DNA of 64,000 bases from Bradyrhizobium guangzhouense (GCF_004114955.1 NZ_CP030053.1:2480001-2544000); one strand, 5' to 3'. Counted from the first letter of the stretch, positions 40,101-49,570 are shown. A program made the numbers and translations. The notes: generated by a model from the sequence alone, not told the origin.

Positions 40101-43021
40101 TGCACCTCGCGGGCGCCGGCCAGGATCGAGGCCGCGGTGGCGGAGCCTGCTGCGGACAGCGTGCGTTCAACGTCGGCTGCAAGGCCCTTGATCTGGTTGG
40201 AGGCATCGCCCGAGGCTGCGACCAGCGACGACTGCGCTTCGCGGGCGCTGGTCAGGATCGAGTTCGCAGCACCGGTGCCGACCGCCGTCAGCGCGCGCTC
40301 GACCTCGGCAGAGGTCATCTTGAGCTGGGCGTTGACGTCGGAGGAGACCGTCATCAGCGACTGCTGCGCGGTGCGCGCACCGGTCTGGATCGTCTCGCTG
40401 GTGTTGACCACGAGGTTGGTGAGGGAGCGCTCGGCGTCCTCGACATGCGAGCGGATCGCGGTCGAGATCATCTCGGCGCGGGACATCATGTCCTCGCTGG
40501 CCTGGCGGCCGCTGCTCTCGATGCGGCCGGCGACGGCCTCGACACGCGAGCCGAGCAGGTCCTCGAACTGCGCGACGCGGACGTCGATGTCGCTCGCGAC
40601 CGAACCGACCTTGGTCTCGATCGCCTGCTGGATGTCCTGGAACCGCGCCGTGACCGTATCGGTTAGGTGCATGCTGCGGCCGTCGATGAGTTCGGCAACG
40701 CTGGTGATGCGGCGATCAACCGCATCGATCGCCTGCGCGGTGCCGTCCGTCAGCGTCGAGGTCAGCAGGCTGAGGCGGGTGTCGATCGACTGCACCGCCT
40801 GCGAGGCGCCGTTGGTCAGGGCTGAAGTCAGGTACGTGAGGCGGCTGTCGACGGACTCCAGCGCCTGCGATGCGCCGCTGTTGAACGTCGTCGTCAGGTG
40901 CGTCAGGCGCGTATCGATCGCCTGGATCGTCTGCGAAGCGCCGTCGGTCAGCGTCGTCGAGAGGTTGGTCAGGCGCGAGTCGATGGATTCGAGCGCCTGC
41001 GCCGCGCCGCCGGTGAGCGTCGTCGTGAGGTGCGTGAGGCGCGAGTCGATCGACTGGATCGCCTGCGCCGCGCCGTCGGTCAGCGTCGTGGACAGCGTGT
41101 TGAGACGTCCGTCGATGGTCTCGGTGACGGACTTCGCGCGGGCATCGAACGACTGCTCGAGCGCGCCGACGCGGCCGCCGAGCTGCTCGTCGAAGGTCTT
41201 GATGTGGCCTTCGATCGTGCCGTCGAGGCTGGCGATCTTGCCGTTGAGCGAGGCGTCGAGATTGGAGACGCGGTCGCCGATCGTGGTCTCGAACTGCACC
41301 AGGCGCTGGTCGAGAATGGCCGTGATCTCGCCGCCGTTGGCGGTGAAGCGGGTGTCGAAATTCTCGACATAGGTCTTCAGCGATTCATGGATGTCCTGCG
41401 TGCGCTGGCCCATGCGCTCGACGATCTCGCCGCCGAAGGTCTTCACGGTGCGGTCGAACTCGGAGATGTGGCGCGTGATCAGCGCGCCGAGCGTGCCGGA
41501 ATCGCGGGCGAACTTCTCGACCAGCTCGGTGCCCTGGTTCTTCACCAGCTCGTCGAACGCGCTCATCTGCAGCGACAGTGAGTCGTGCGCGGTTTCGGTC
41601 TGGCTGACGACCTTGGCGACGAGGGTGTTGACGGTGGCGTCGAGCGCTTCGCTGGCCTTGTCGCCGGAGGTCATGATCTGGCCGGCGAGGCGGTTGCCCG
41701 CGTCGTCGATCTTGGCGGAGAGATCGTTGGAGCGCAGCTCGAGTTCGAGCAGCAGCGAGTCCGACGAGTTCTTGAGACTGTCGTGCACCTGCTCGGTGCG
41801 CTCGGAGATGCCGTCGACGATGGCGGCGGAACGCTGCTCGAACTCGCCGGTGATGCGGTCGATGCGCTCGTTCAGCATCTCGTGGACGCGGTCGGCGAGA
41901 TCGACGAACTCGTCGTGGACGTGGCCGGTCTTGAAATTGAGGCTGGTGGTCAGCCGCTCGCTGGCGTCGAGCACCGCGCGGGTGGTCTCCGCGCTGGCTT
42001 CCTCGAGGCGGTCGAGCAGGTCGCCGCCGCGCTCGCCGAGCGCCAGGATCATGTTGTCGCCGGCGTGGCTCAGCGCACCCGTGATGTGGGCGCCGCGCTC
42101 TTCCAGTGCGCCGGTGATGGATTTGGCCACCTCGTCGACGCGCGAGGCGATCGCGTCCGAGATCAGCGCGATGTCGTGGCGGAGGTCGATCTGCACGCCG
42201 GAAATGGCGCTGCGGACCTGCTCGGCCTGGCCGACCAGATTGTCACGCTGGTGCGCGATGTCCTGCAGCAGGGCGCGGATGCGCACCTCGTTGTCCGAAT
42301 AGGCGCGCTCCAGCGCGGCGACCTCGTTGGCGACCAGCGTCTCGAGCTCGCCGGCACGCGCGATCGCGCGCTCGATGCCGTCGCCCATCGCCGCGACTTC
42401 GCGGCGGATGGCCTGGCCGACGGTGACCATGGAATCGGATGCCGAGCCTTCCGGCTCGGAGAAGCGGATCGCGACCTGCGCCATCGCCTGCGCGACCTGG
42501 CTCATCTGCTGGCCGCGCCAGACGAGGCTGGCGAGGAAGTAGAACAGCATGATCGGCGCGAAGAACATCGTGACGAGGCCGGCGATCGCCAGCACGCCGC
42601 CGCTCTCGCCCATGGCAGCCCGGATCGAGGGCAGGAAGCCGACCGTCAGCGCGGCGCAGGCCGCAAGCCAGACGACGGTGAAGATGGTCGCGCCGGTGTA
42701 GATGTTGCGGGCAGGGCGGCCCGTCTGCAGCGATTGGAGCAGCTGGCCGATGGTCTCGCGGTCGTCATTGGCAGCACGGCGCGAGGTGCGCGGCTCCTCG
42801 ATGGAATCGAACACCGCGCGCTCGTTGGCGGCAGGCCGCGGCTCGAAGGCCGGCTCGTCGAACATGGGCGGCGCGGGCGGTGCCACCGGGGGCGCCGTTT
42901 CGTTGCGCATCGATGCGTTGCGGCTGGTATCGGCAGCCGTATCGCTGATGTTGAGGGCTTCCTGGATCGCAGAAAGCGCAACTTCTGTGGGGTCTTTGAC
43001 CTTTTTGGGAGTATTGGCCAT
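37175..43021 (-). CDS. Giant coiled-coil membrane protein, growth pole ring (GPR/RgsE)-like
   Basis: This 1948-residue protein has a disordered cytoplasmic N-terminus (1-~105) and two membrane helices (about 109-131 and 142-168). Then ~1450 residues are almost purely helical, with apolipoprotein-like 11-residue-based repeats: six 22-residue units (DGAAQAIQSIDSRLTHLTT type) and about ten 44-residue units (SAREAQSTL...DVQRSLSMAG type). A Pro-rich linker (~1760-1840) and a compact conserved C-terminal domain (about 1845-1948, AAEMWDRYQRGENKAFTKRL) end it. This fits GPR of Agrobacterium (~2100 residues) and RgsE of Sinorhizobium, which form a ring at the new cell pole and are needed for polar growth. 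The assignment rests on size, architecture and repeat type, not an alignment. The gene is monocistronic and diverges from an Hpt gene; CtrA-like boxes lie upstream. Confidence 0.8.
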   Translation of the reverse strand: MANTPKKVKDPTEVALSAIQEALNISDTAADTSRNASMRNETAPPVAPPAPPMFDEPAFEPRPAANERAVFDSIEEPRTSRRAANDDRETIGQLLQSLQTGRPARNIYTGATIFTVVWLAACAALTVGFLPSIRAAMGESGGVLAIAGLVTMFFAPIMLFYFLASLVWRGQQMSQVAQAMAQVAIRFSEPEGSASDSMVTVGQAIRREVAAMGDGIERAIARAGELETLVANEVAALERAYSDNEVRIRALLQDIAHQRDNLVGQAEQVRSAISGVQIDLRHDIALISDAIASRVDEVAKSITGALEERGAHITGALSHAGDNMILALGERGGDLLDRLEEASAETTRAVLDASERLTTSLNFKTGHVHDEFVDLADRVHEMLNERIDRITGEFEQRSAAIVDGISERTEQVHDSLKNSSDSLLLELELRSNDLSAKIDDAGNRLAGQIMTSGDKASEALDATVNTLVAKVVSQTETAHDSLSLQMSAFDELVKNQGTELVEKFARDSGTLGALITRHISEFDRTVKTFGGEIVERMGQRTQDIHESLKTYVENFDTRFTANGGEITAILDQRLVQFETTIGDRVSNLDASLNGKIASLDGTIEGHIKTFDEQLGGRVGALEQSFDARAKSVTETIDGRLNTLSTTLTDGAAQAIQSIDSRLTHLTTTLTGGAAQALESIDSRLTNLSTTLTDGASQTIQAIDTRLTHLTTTFNSGASQALESVDSRLTYLTSALTNGASQAVQSIDTRLSLLTSTLTDGTAQAIDAVDRRITSVAELIDGRSMHLTDTVTARFQDIQQAIETKVGSVASDIDVRVAQFEDLLGSRVEAVAGRIESSGRQASEDMMSRAEMISTAIRSHVEDAERSLTNLVVNTSETIQTGARTAQQSLMTVSSDVNAQLKMTSAEVERALTAVGTGAANSILTSAREAQSSLVAASGDASNQIKGLAADVERTLSAAGSATAASILAGAREVQTTLVTASSDAANHVKTLTADVQRSLSLAGTTTAESITAGARDAQGTLIAASTETANQIKALSSDVQRSLSMAGTATAETIMTGAREAQSTLVAGSADAANQVKALTADVQRSLSMAGTSTAESILAGAREAQSTLVNASSEAASQVKSLAAEVHRSLSQVGQSTAETITASARDAQSTLLSVSAEQTGQVRSLAAEMQRALATAGGATIEALTSGVREAQGTLISASTDAASQIKSLTTDIERTLTAVGADTASTILNSAREAQTSLTSTSADAASQIRTISTEIERALSTATSNATNDIQTSALNAQNALISASNEASSRVKSSSADVERSVLAASSSFGQAMTGKTDEIVTYVQQQADRLSNLIDAKRGSLVDAIGSKTSQLTLDIDRVTSDALKSIETRGQAFSQTMMGNGNEVARTINAASEIATSAVGKSLKDLESASRAAIDQSRQVSIAAVTEMQETSKILRTDTVALFERLREGNILLQEVLTGAHDNLNSLERALVTRVADFVSAMNDVTSRNGAATQNLEDQLNVFNTKTTRALQDLGELSTQFDAHGKALVDAAQVVEQSNKNTTASLAERKAALESLVTTIDLRTADLDQRLSRFTGLLDESLAAAEERARDIARVVAETAGAGSAAITRQFEAVRSASEEEHRQTIEAMHDIYRQTTDEADAMFKQSTEKFGNLVASMKQMAFEMHNELEATRNELRRGVLEMPQEAAESTAQMRKVIVDQIEALAELNRIVAQHGRGLDVTTAGRASVAVQRQEEPVMASVGGRGTETRMRDTGSASTLPPPDLGMPASSRRTEAPPVAPGGNDQGRDGWLSDLLNRTDANQAAPTGREPPRPRQAAPAPQPQAPQASSNPLESLSLDIGRLMDRNLAAEMWDRYQRGENKAFTKRLYTPAGQKAFDEVARKYRADRNFKGTVDRYISEFERLLDEVARDGRGPQELRSHLTSETGLVYTLLAHAAGRLG
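39085..40312 (-). repeat. Coding tandem repeats, ~44-residue units in the giant protein
   Basis: About ten consecutive units of 132 bp encode the pattern A-E/D-V-E/Q-R-S/T-L-S-x-A-G, then an Ala/Thr stretch, SAREAQSTL and SxDAANQIK. Units differ at third positions and at several residues, so they are old or diverging. The 44-residue period equals four hendecads, which suits a long right-handed or straight coiled coil. Confidence 0.85.
40700..41095 (-). repeat. Coding tandem repeats, ~22-residue units in the giant protein
   Basis: Six units of 66 bp encode TLTDGAAQAIQSIDSRL-type sequence with strong Thr/Leu and Ser-Asp-Arg conservation. The period is half of that in the 39085-40312 block, consistent with growth by duplication of an 11/22-residue ancestor. 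Confidence 0.85.
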
Positions 43022-43413
43022 GTTCAGTCCGAGCCCTCGTTACTTTTACGCGTCCCCCGCGAGCCCTGCGCGCTGCGCAAGCCCACAGACCGGATCATGC
43101 CGCTTGCGCGGATCTCCGAGCCATCCCCACCCGGACGGCTTGTCCGCCAATTTCCGCAACATCCTATTGGCAGAGCGTCGCGAATGAAATGCCCGCGATT
43201 AAGACATTCTTAATCATCGTTAACAGGAATGGGCCGTAACACCTTAGGCCTAAATGAAATTCTCCACCGGACTCGCGAGATTGCGGCAACTTTTCGTCAA
43301 GAAACGGGCGGATTTGCGTAAAACGGCCCAAACACTTCGTTAACCATTTCCGTGCTTCGGTTGAGGGGAACCGCCGGACCGGCGGACCGTCGCGCGATGC
43401 CGGGGCCTGCGCC
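43022..43413. other. 392-bp intergenic spacer between giant protein and Hpt genes
   Basis: This spacer holds no convincing gene. It contains CtrA-like TTAA boxes at 43199-43224 and a lone GTTAACC near 43338, AT-richer than its surroundings, so it probably carries two divergent promoters. The part at 43022-43190 is GC-rich without clear motifs. Confidence 0.6.
43199..43224. promoter_or_regulatory. Overlapping CtrA-like binding boxes
   Basis: TTAA-GACATTC-TTAA matches the spacing of the alphaproteobacterial CtrA box (TTAA-N7-TTAAC) except for the last C. It is followed directly by a second TTAA and TTAAC with a six-base gap. The site is ~180 bp before the giant protein gene and ~190 bp before the Hpt gene, so it may serve either. 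Confidence 0.45.
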
Positions 43414-43788
43414 ATGATGCCTGAATTGCAACGGATGGACTGGATGCCCTCGCCCCCGCTTGCGCCCATCGACAGCCCGCTCGACCTCGACCACCTCTCC
43501 CGGATGACGCTCGGTGATACCGAGCTCGAGCAGGAAGTGCTGGCGATGTTCGCCGAACAGGCGGTCCGCCTGATCGCCGCAATGACCGCACTGCCGGCCG
43601 AGACCGGCACGCTTGCGCACAAGCTGAAAGGCTCGGCACGTGGGATCGGCGCATTTGCCGTCGCGGATGCTGCCGCCAGCCTCGAGACGGCAGCCCGGAT
43701 CGGCCACAACCAGCCGCACGCCCTTGCCGCGCTGAAAGAGGCGGTTGCCGAGGCTCGCGCGGCCATCGCGGCGATCCTGAAGCACTAA
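43414..43788 (+). CDS. Hpt-domain phosphotransfer protein
   Basis: This 124-residue single-domain protein has LAHKLKGSARGIGAFAVADAA with the phosphorylatable His69, the classic Hpt helix. Residues 35-55 (ELEQEVLAMFAEQAVRLIAAM) form the other helix. There is no kinase or receiver attached, so it would relay phosphate between a hybrid kinase and a regulator. Two hybrid kinases lie in the same window (15858-17837 and 32905-36456), though nothing proves a link. It diverges from the giant polar-growth-type gene and may share its CtrA-like control region. Confidence 0.85.
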   Translation: MMPELQRMDWMPSPPLAPIDSPLDLDHLSRMTLGDTELEQEVLAMFAEQAVRLIAAMTALPAETGTLAHKLKGSARGIGAFAVADAAASLETAARIGHNQPHALAALKEAVAEARAAIAAILKH

Positions 43789-43831
43789 AGCCGGGGTCTC
43801 CAAAGGACCGTGGTCTGCGCACTAGTCTTTT

Positions 43832-43886
43832 GTTTTGACGCGTTTTCTCTCCTGCGAACCGGTCGCCACTTCGCTTTAAAACGCTA
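43832..43886. repeat. Short intergenic repeat (second copy of 21004 element)
   Basis: GTTTTGACGCGTTTTCT followed by CTGCGAACCGGT, CCACTTCGCTTT and AAACGCT matches the copy at 21004-21057 with small changes. It lies upstream of the ferredoxin gene. Confidence 0.75.
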
Positions 43887-43963
43887 TGGCGCGGCCCGGA
43901 GCGACCCGTTATAGGACAACCCGGACCCTCCTTTTTCCCCAGATCGCGGCAGCACGAGAACAC

Positions 43964-44284
43964 ATGGCCAAAATTCACTTTGTCGACCACAAGGGCGAAA
44001 CCCGCACGGTGGAAGTCGAGAACGGCGCGACCGTGATGGAAGCCGCCATCCGCAACAGCATTCCCGGCATCGAGGCCGAGTGCGGCGGCGCCTGCGCCTG
44101 CGCGACCTGCCACGTCTATGTCGACGAAGCCTGGCGCGAGAAGGTCGGTAGCCCGACGCCGATGGAAGAAGACATGCTCGACTTCGGCTTCGACGTGCGC
44201 CCGAACTCGCGCCTGTCGTGCCAGATCAAGGTGAGCGACGATCTCGACGGGCTTGTGGTGGCGACGCCGGAACGTCAGGCCTGA
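43964..44284 (+). CDS. [2Fe-2S] ferredoxin (adrenodoxin/FdVI type)
   Basis: This 106-residue ferredoxin has the cluster ligands Cys40, Cys46, Cys49 and Cys86 (C-x5-C-x2-C-x36-C) within [18 protein letters not shown] and RLSCQI. EEDMLDF and [10 protein letters not shown] mark the adrenodoxin/FdVI family, which serves P450s, Fe-S assembly and hydroxylases. A ferredoxin reductase gene lies 660 bp downstream on the same strand, separated only by a divergent thioesterase gene, which suggests an electron-transfer pair. Confidence 0.93.
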   Translation: MAKIHFVDHKGETRTVEVENGATVMEAAIRNSIPGIEAECGGACACATCHVYVDEAWREKVGSPTPMEEDMLDFGFDVRPNSRLSCQIKVSDDLDGLVVATPERQA

Positions 44285-44294
44285 GCTTTCTGAT

Positions 44295-44762
44295 TTAAGT
44301 GCTCGGCGGCGCGACCTCGATGCCGCGCTTGTGCCAGGGCTTGAATTTGGCGACCACCTCTGGGGTCAGCGGCGCCGGCCGCCGCGTCGCCTCGTCGAGC
44401 AGAACGCCGACTGACGTCGCCGACGCGATGCACGTCCCATGCGAGAACACGACCTGCTCGAAGGTCACTGACGTGCGCCCGAGCTTCACCACGCCGAGGC
44501 CGAGCTCGATTGTGCCCGGCCAGTGCAACTCGGCGCGGAAATGGATGTCGAGCCGCACCATGATCCAGGCGAGGCCCGGCGGCGTCAGCCCGTATTGCGG
44601 GCTCTTCATCAGCGTGACGCGGCCGGTCTCGAAATAGGTGGCATAGACCGCGTTGTTGACGTGCTGGTTGGGGTCGAGATCGCCGAAGCGGACGTTGTCG
44701 CTGAGGCGGTAGGGGAAGTCCTCCAGGCGCGGCGTCATGTCGAGGCGGCTTGGTGCGTTCAC
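44295..44762 (-). CDS. Acyl-CoA thioesterase (4HBT hotdog family)
   Basis: This 155-residue hotdog-fold thioesterase has VRFGDLDPNQHVNNAVYATYFE, which carries the catalytic Asp of the 4-hydroxybenzoyl-CoA thioesterase family, and IHFRAELHWPGTIELGLGV. The acyl substrate cannot be told. An alternative start (MTPRLEDF) lies eight codons in. The gene is convergent with the ferredoxin gene (10 bp apart) and divergent from the ferredoxin reductase gene. Confidence 0.87.
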   Translation of the reverse strand: MNAPSRLDMTPRLEDFPYRLSDNVRFGDLDPNQHVNNAVYATYFETGRVTLMKSPQYGLTPPGLAWIMVRLDIHFRAELHWPGTIELGLGVVKLGRTSVTFEQVVFSHGTCIASATSVGVLLDEATRRPAPLTPEVVAKFKPWHKRGIEVAPPST

Positions 44763-44931
44763 CTGATGATCTCCGTCAAATCCAATCTCGTTACAGCCCA
44801 GTTATTTTGCCCCGGCAAGTGGTGTGCCTGCGGGGCGCTCCCGCTTTTATGCCTTCCCTGATCCATCCCCGTTGGCTAGACAGGCAGGGTCACCTCTGCC
44901 CGAAGGGCGCCGTCCAACCGATAACGACTGA

Positions 44932-45972
<1,041 letters not shown>

Positions 45973-46090
45973 CGGGCATCGGGACGGGCGCGTGATGCCC
46001 CATGTTTCTGGTGCTGGAATCGTTCGCGAAATCGCCGTAGTCTGCGGCCAATCCGGTCTTGGCAAGCAAGGTGTTTGGCCTAGCAAGGTG

Positions 46091-46696
46091 ATGATGATGC
46101 GGAATCCTTTTTCGAGCTTTCGGCTGCTCTCGCTGCTGACGCTCGCTGTCGCCCTGTCGGTTGGCGCGGCGAAGCCGGCTGCCGCTCAACAGCCAACTGC
46201 AGCGGGTCTCTGGCAGAAGGTCGAAGACGGCAGGCCGGTGGGCTGGTTTCTCTTCATCGATCACAACGGCATCTTCGAAGGCGTCATCGCCAAGACCTTC
46301 CCCCGTCCTGGCGACAATCCGAACGAGGTCTGCGCGAAATGCACTGACGATCGCAAGAATCAGCCGGTGCTCGGGCTCTCCTTCATCCGCGACATGAAGC
46401 GCGACGGGCTGAAGTATGAGGGCGGCAATGTCGTCAACCCGCGTGACGGCAACATCTGGAAAGCCAAGATGACGGTCAGCCCGGACGGACAAACGCTGAC
46501 CATGCGCGGCTTCCTCGGCATTTCGTTGTTTGGCAAGGACGAGACCTGGCAGCGTCTGCCTGACGCCAACATGGCCGAGGTCGATCCCGCGATCATCGCC
46601 AAATATCTCCCCGCGCAGGCCGCCGCGGCAAAGACACCGGCGCCCGCGACAAAGAAGGGCGGCGCGATGATGATGGCGCCGGCGGCGAAGAAATAG
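46091..46696 (+). CDS. DUF2147 exported protein
   Basis: This 201-residue protein has a signal peptide (cleavage near PAAAQQ) and a DUF2147 beta-barrel-like domain. Typical blocks are [58 protein letters not shown] and [15 protein letters not shown]. The Ala/Lys-rich tail with MMM is disordered. The function is unknown; homologs are periplasmic or outer-membrane. Three consecutive ATGs at 46091-46099 follow AAGGTG; I chose the first. Confidence 0.85.
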   Translation: MMMRNPFSSFRLLSLLTLAVALSVGAAKPAAAQQPTAAGLWQKVEDGRPVGWFLFIDHNGIFEGVIAKTFPRPGDNPNEVCAKCTDDRKNQPVLGLSFIRDMKRDGLKYEGGNVVNPRDGNIWKAKMTVSPDGQTLTMRGFLGISLFGKDETWQRLPDANMAEVDPAIIAKYLPAQAAAAKTPAPATKKGGAMMMAPAAKK

Positions 46697-46944
46697 GCTG
46701 GCCGGGCGGCTGTTGCGGCCGCTGCCTCACACAGCACTGCCGTTTCTGCAGGCGAGCGCATTCGTCGAAAGGCGAATGCCGGCAACGCCTGCGCCAGTAG
46801 TTCCCCGGAATGCGCGTTGGCGCCGGATTTGCATAGCTTTCGACAAAGCTGCTGGAGGAACGAGTCGTTGCTTCAGCGCCCTTTCAGGGCGTGAGCGACC
46901 CTGCTCGCTCCTCGCGGCACGATTCGATTGCGCGAGAAGACACG

Positions 46945-47307
46945 ATGAGACTTGCAGGAGCATGTGCCGCAATATTGCTGGGGCTGACGCTGCCGCTGCC
47001 GTTGGCGACATCGGCGCTCGCGCGGGATGACGGGCGCTATGCCAACTCGCCGCTCAAGCCCTGGTTCGAGAGCCTGCGCAGCGAATACGGGCAGTGCTGC
47101 TCGGACGCCGACGGCTATGTCGTCGCCGACGTCGATTGGGAGTCCGACAAGGGCCATTACCGCGTGCATCTCGACGAGGAGTGGGTCGTCGTCCCCGACG
47201 GCGCCGTCATCACCGAGCCGAACAAGATCGGGCGCGCCATGGTGTGGAAGCACTATATCGACGGCCATCCGCGCGTGCGATGTTTCATGCCGGGCAGCAT
47301 GACGTAA
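46945..47307 (+). CDS. Small exported protein of unknown function
   Basis: This 120-residue protein has a clear signal peptide (MRLAGACAAILLGLTLPLPL, cleavage near ALARDD). The mature part has the pattern EYGQCCSDADGYVVADVDWE with adjacent Cys, and VRCFMPG at the end. No named domain is recognised, but the sequence looks conserved and folded. The frame is open further upstream; the ATG that starts the signal peptide is the best start. Confidence 0.7.
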   Translation: MRLAGACAAILLGLTLPLPLATSALARDDGRYANSPLKPWFESLRSEYGQCCSDADGYVVADVDWESDKGHYRVHLDEEWVVVPDGAVITEPNKIGRAMVWKHYIDGHPRVRCFMPGSMT

Positions 47308-47359
47308 AAATGCTCACGGCGACCGCAATGGGTGCGGGCGCCGTGATGCATGCGAGGGC

Positions 47360-47629
47360 TCAGCGCGCTTCGCTGTCCGAACTCGCGCTGGCGAGCCGTT
47401 TCACGCGTGGCGACAGCACCGACATTTGTGCGGGCGAAGCCGGCATTCCGGCGACGATCATCGTGGGCGCGGTCGATTGCTCCTCGACACCGGCGCCGCC
47501 GAGCACCTGCACTTGCGTCGCCGAGATCGGAAACGACTTCACTTCGTAAGAGGGAAGCTCGCCGGCAAATGCGCCGGCTGTGCTTGCAATCATTGCACCG
47601 GCAACTGCAATCATCGAGAGAATGCGCAT
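47360..47629 (-). CDS. Small exported peptide of unknown function
   Basis: This 89-residue protein has a signal peptide (MRILSMIAVAGAMIASTAGAFA, cleavage before GELPS) and a short mature part without Cys. An excellent ribosome binding site (AACGGAGA) precedes the ATG at 47629. It contains SFPISATQVQVLGG, a pattern seen in small rhizobial secreted peptides, but I cannot name a family. It is convergent with the gene at 46945-47307. Confidence 0.55.
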   Translation of the reverse strand: MRILSMIAVAGAMIASTAGAFAGELPSYEVKSFPISATQVQVLGGAGVEEQSTAPTMIVAGMPASPAQMSVLSPRVKRLASASSDSEAR

Positions 47630-47875
47630 TTCAAAATCTCCGTTGAAGATATCAATCGGAGGTTTGGTCGCGGCACGACTACGACAGGTTCGCCTGTGTG
47701 CGAACATTCGATCACTGTCGGTGAATGAATTTGGTTGCGTGACGCGACGGGACGAAACGGGGAGGAAGTTTCCCGCGCCAAGGTTTCCGGACGGTTTCGC
47801 GAAAGACTGATGATCCTGCTTTGCGCGTCGAACCTGGATTCTCGCACCGGTGCAGGCCTCGACCGCTCGCGGGCG

Positions 47876-49417
47876 TCAGGTCACCGGCGCCGGATTGAAC
47901 AGCGTCAGATCGTTGTGGATGCCCCAGCGATCCGACCACGGCTTGGTGCGGCCGGAGGCGACATCGAGGATCAGGCGGAACAGGTCCCAGCCGGTCTCCT
48001 CGATGGTCTTTGCGCCGGTGGCGATACCGCCCGCGTCGAAATCGATCAGATCTTTCCAGCGGCGGGCGAGCTCGGTGCGGGTCGCGACCTTGATCACGGG
48101 CGCAGCCGCGAGGCCGTAAGGCGTGCCGCGGCCGGTGGTGAACACCTGCAGCGTCATGCCGGAGGCGAGCTGGAGCGTGCCGCAGATGAAGTCGCTTGCC
48201 GGCGTCGCCGCGAACAGCATGCCCTTCTGCGTCGCCTTCTGGCCGGGCGACAGCACGCCGGTGATCGCCGAGGAGCCGGACTTGACGATCGAGCCCAATG
48301 ATTTTTCGACGATGTTGGCGAGGCCGCCCTTCTTGTTGCCGGGCGTGGTGTTGGCGCTGCGATCGGCGCCGCCACGGGCGAGATAGGAATCGTACCAAGC
48401 CATCTCGCGCACCAGCGCGCGGCCGACATCCTCGTTGATGGCGCGGCGGGTGAGCAGTTGGATCGCATCGCGCACTTCGGTGACTTCGGAGAACATCACC
48501 GTGGCGCCGGCGCGCACCAGCAGGTCGGCTGCGAAGCCGACGGCGGGGTTTGCGGTCACGCCGGAGAAGGCGTCGCTGCCGCCGCATTGCAGCCCGATGA
48601 CGAGATCGGAGGCCGGGCAGGTCTCGCGGGTGCGGGTGTTGAGGATTTTCAGCCGGGCTTCGGCCTGGGTCATGATCGCATCGACGATCGCGCCAAAGCC
48701 GTCGAAGGCTTCGTCCTGCATGCGGACGATGGCATGATTCACGCCCTCCGGGACCAGCCGCTCGGGCGCGAGCTTTTCGCAGCCGAGGCCGACGACGAGG
48801 ATCTCGCCGCCGAAATTGGGATTGAGCGCGAGGTTTTGCAGCGTGCGGATCGGCACGACCGCGTCCGGCGCGGTGATGGCGACGCCGCAGCCATAGGCGT
48901 GCGTGAGGGGAACGACGTCATCGACGTTCGGATACTTTGGCAGCAATTCGGCGCGGATGCGTTTCACGGCATATTCCATCGTGCCCTTGACGCATTGCAC
49001 TGAGGAGGAGATGCCGAGGATGTTCTTGGTGCCGACCGATCCGTCCGGATTGCGATAGCCTTCGAAGGTGAAGCCTTCGAGCGGCGGCAGCGGCGCGGGG
49101 ACGGCGGTCGAGATTTCCAGCTTGTCGAGGTCCGGGGCCTCCGGCATGCGGATGCGGGCTTCGTCGACCCATTCGCCGGCCAGGATCGGCGAGAGCGCGT
49201 AGCCGATCACCTCGCCATAGCGGATGATCGGCGCATCTTGCGCGATGTCCACCAGGGCGGTCTTGTGCCCTTGCGGCACGAAGGCGCGCAGCGTCAGTCC
49301 GCAGGCAAAGCGGGAGCCGGCGGGAAGCCCGAAATCATTGACCACGATCGCGACGTTGTCGCGCGTGTTGAGCTTGATGTAGCGGGGCTGCTCTTTCGCT
49401 GCGACGTCCTGGTCCAT
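47876..49417 (-). CDS. garD: Galactarate dehydratase (UxaA/GarD family)
   Basis: This 513-residue iron-dependent acid dehydratase has an N-terminal SAF-like domain (~10-95, [15 protein letters not shown]) and the catalytic region. Marks are [53 protein letters not shown]-type (here [12 protein letters not shown]) and [19 protein letters not shown]. Family members are altronate or galactarate dehydratases. The neighbours for D-glucarate breakdown make galactarate the likely substrate, giving 5-dehydro-4-deoxyglucarate. The ATG follows CCGGAG. It is the last gene of the cluster and separated by a repeat from the dehydrogenase gene. Confidence 0.85.
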   Translation of the reverse strand: MDQDVAAKEQPRYIKLNTRDNVAIVVNDFGLPAGSRFACGLTLRAFVPQGHKTALVDIAQDAPIIRYGEVIGYALSPILAGEWVDEARIRMPEAPDLDKLEISTAVPAPLPPLEGFTFEGYRNPDGSVGTKNILGISSSVQCVKGTMEYAVKRIRAELLPKYPNVDDVVPLTHAYGCGVAITAPDAVVPIRTLQNLALNPNFGGEILVVGLGCEKLAPERLVPEGVNHAIVRMQDEAFDGFGAIVDAIMTQAEARLKILNTRTRETCPASDLVIGLQCGGSDAFSGVTANPAVGFAADLLVRAGATVMFSEVTEVRDAIQLLTRRAINEDVGRALVREMAWYDSYLARGGADRSANTTPGNKKGGLANIVEKSLGSIVKSGSSAITGVLSPGQKATQKGMLFAATPASDFICGTLQLASGMTLQVFTTGRGTPYGLAAAPVIKVATRTELARRWKDLIDFDAGGIATGAKTIEETGWDLFRLILDVASGRTKPWSDRWGIHNDLTLFNPAPVT

Positions 49418-49433
49418 CTTGGACTCCGGATTT

Positions 49434-49547
49434 GTAGGGTGGGTTAGCGCAGCAGATGCGCAGAGCGCATCTGCTCGGCGTAACCCACCACTGTCTATAA
49501 CCGCGGAAGCAGAAGAGGTGGGTTACGCTGGGCTAACCCACCCTACG
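49434..49547. repeat. Intergenic repeat GTAGGGTGGGTTAGC...GGCTAACCCACCCTAC
   Basis: The outer arms GTAGGGTGGGTTAGC and GCTAACCCACCCTAC are exact inverses. Inside lies a second mirrored pair (GCAGATGCGC / GCGCATCTGC and GTAACCCACC / GGTGGGTTAC). It is a different family from the GTCAT elements and sits between the dehydrogenase and garD. Confidence 0.85.
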
Positions 49548-49570
49548 AAGTCTATTGTGAAATCACCCTA

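Noticed and set aside
39085-41095. CRISPR-like regular spacing
   Set aside because: The periods (66 and 132 bp) are coding repeats in one continuous frame, with diverged units and no unique spacers or cas genes.
37196-43213. Very long open frames on the plus strand (up to ~1150 codons) across the giant protein gene
   Set aside because: They are antisense shadows of a repetitive high-GC gene: their translations are rich in Arg, His and Asp without domains, while the minus-strand frame has membrane helices, coiled-coil repeats and a conserved tail.
43964-44284. Nitrogen-fixation ferredoxin (nif-linked)
   Set aside because: The cysteine pattern is adrenodoxin type and there are no nif or fix genes nearby.
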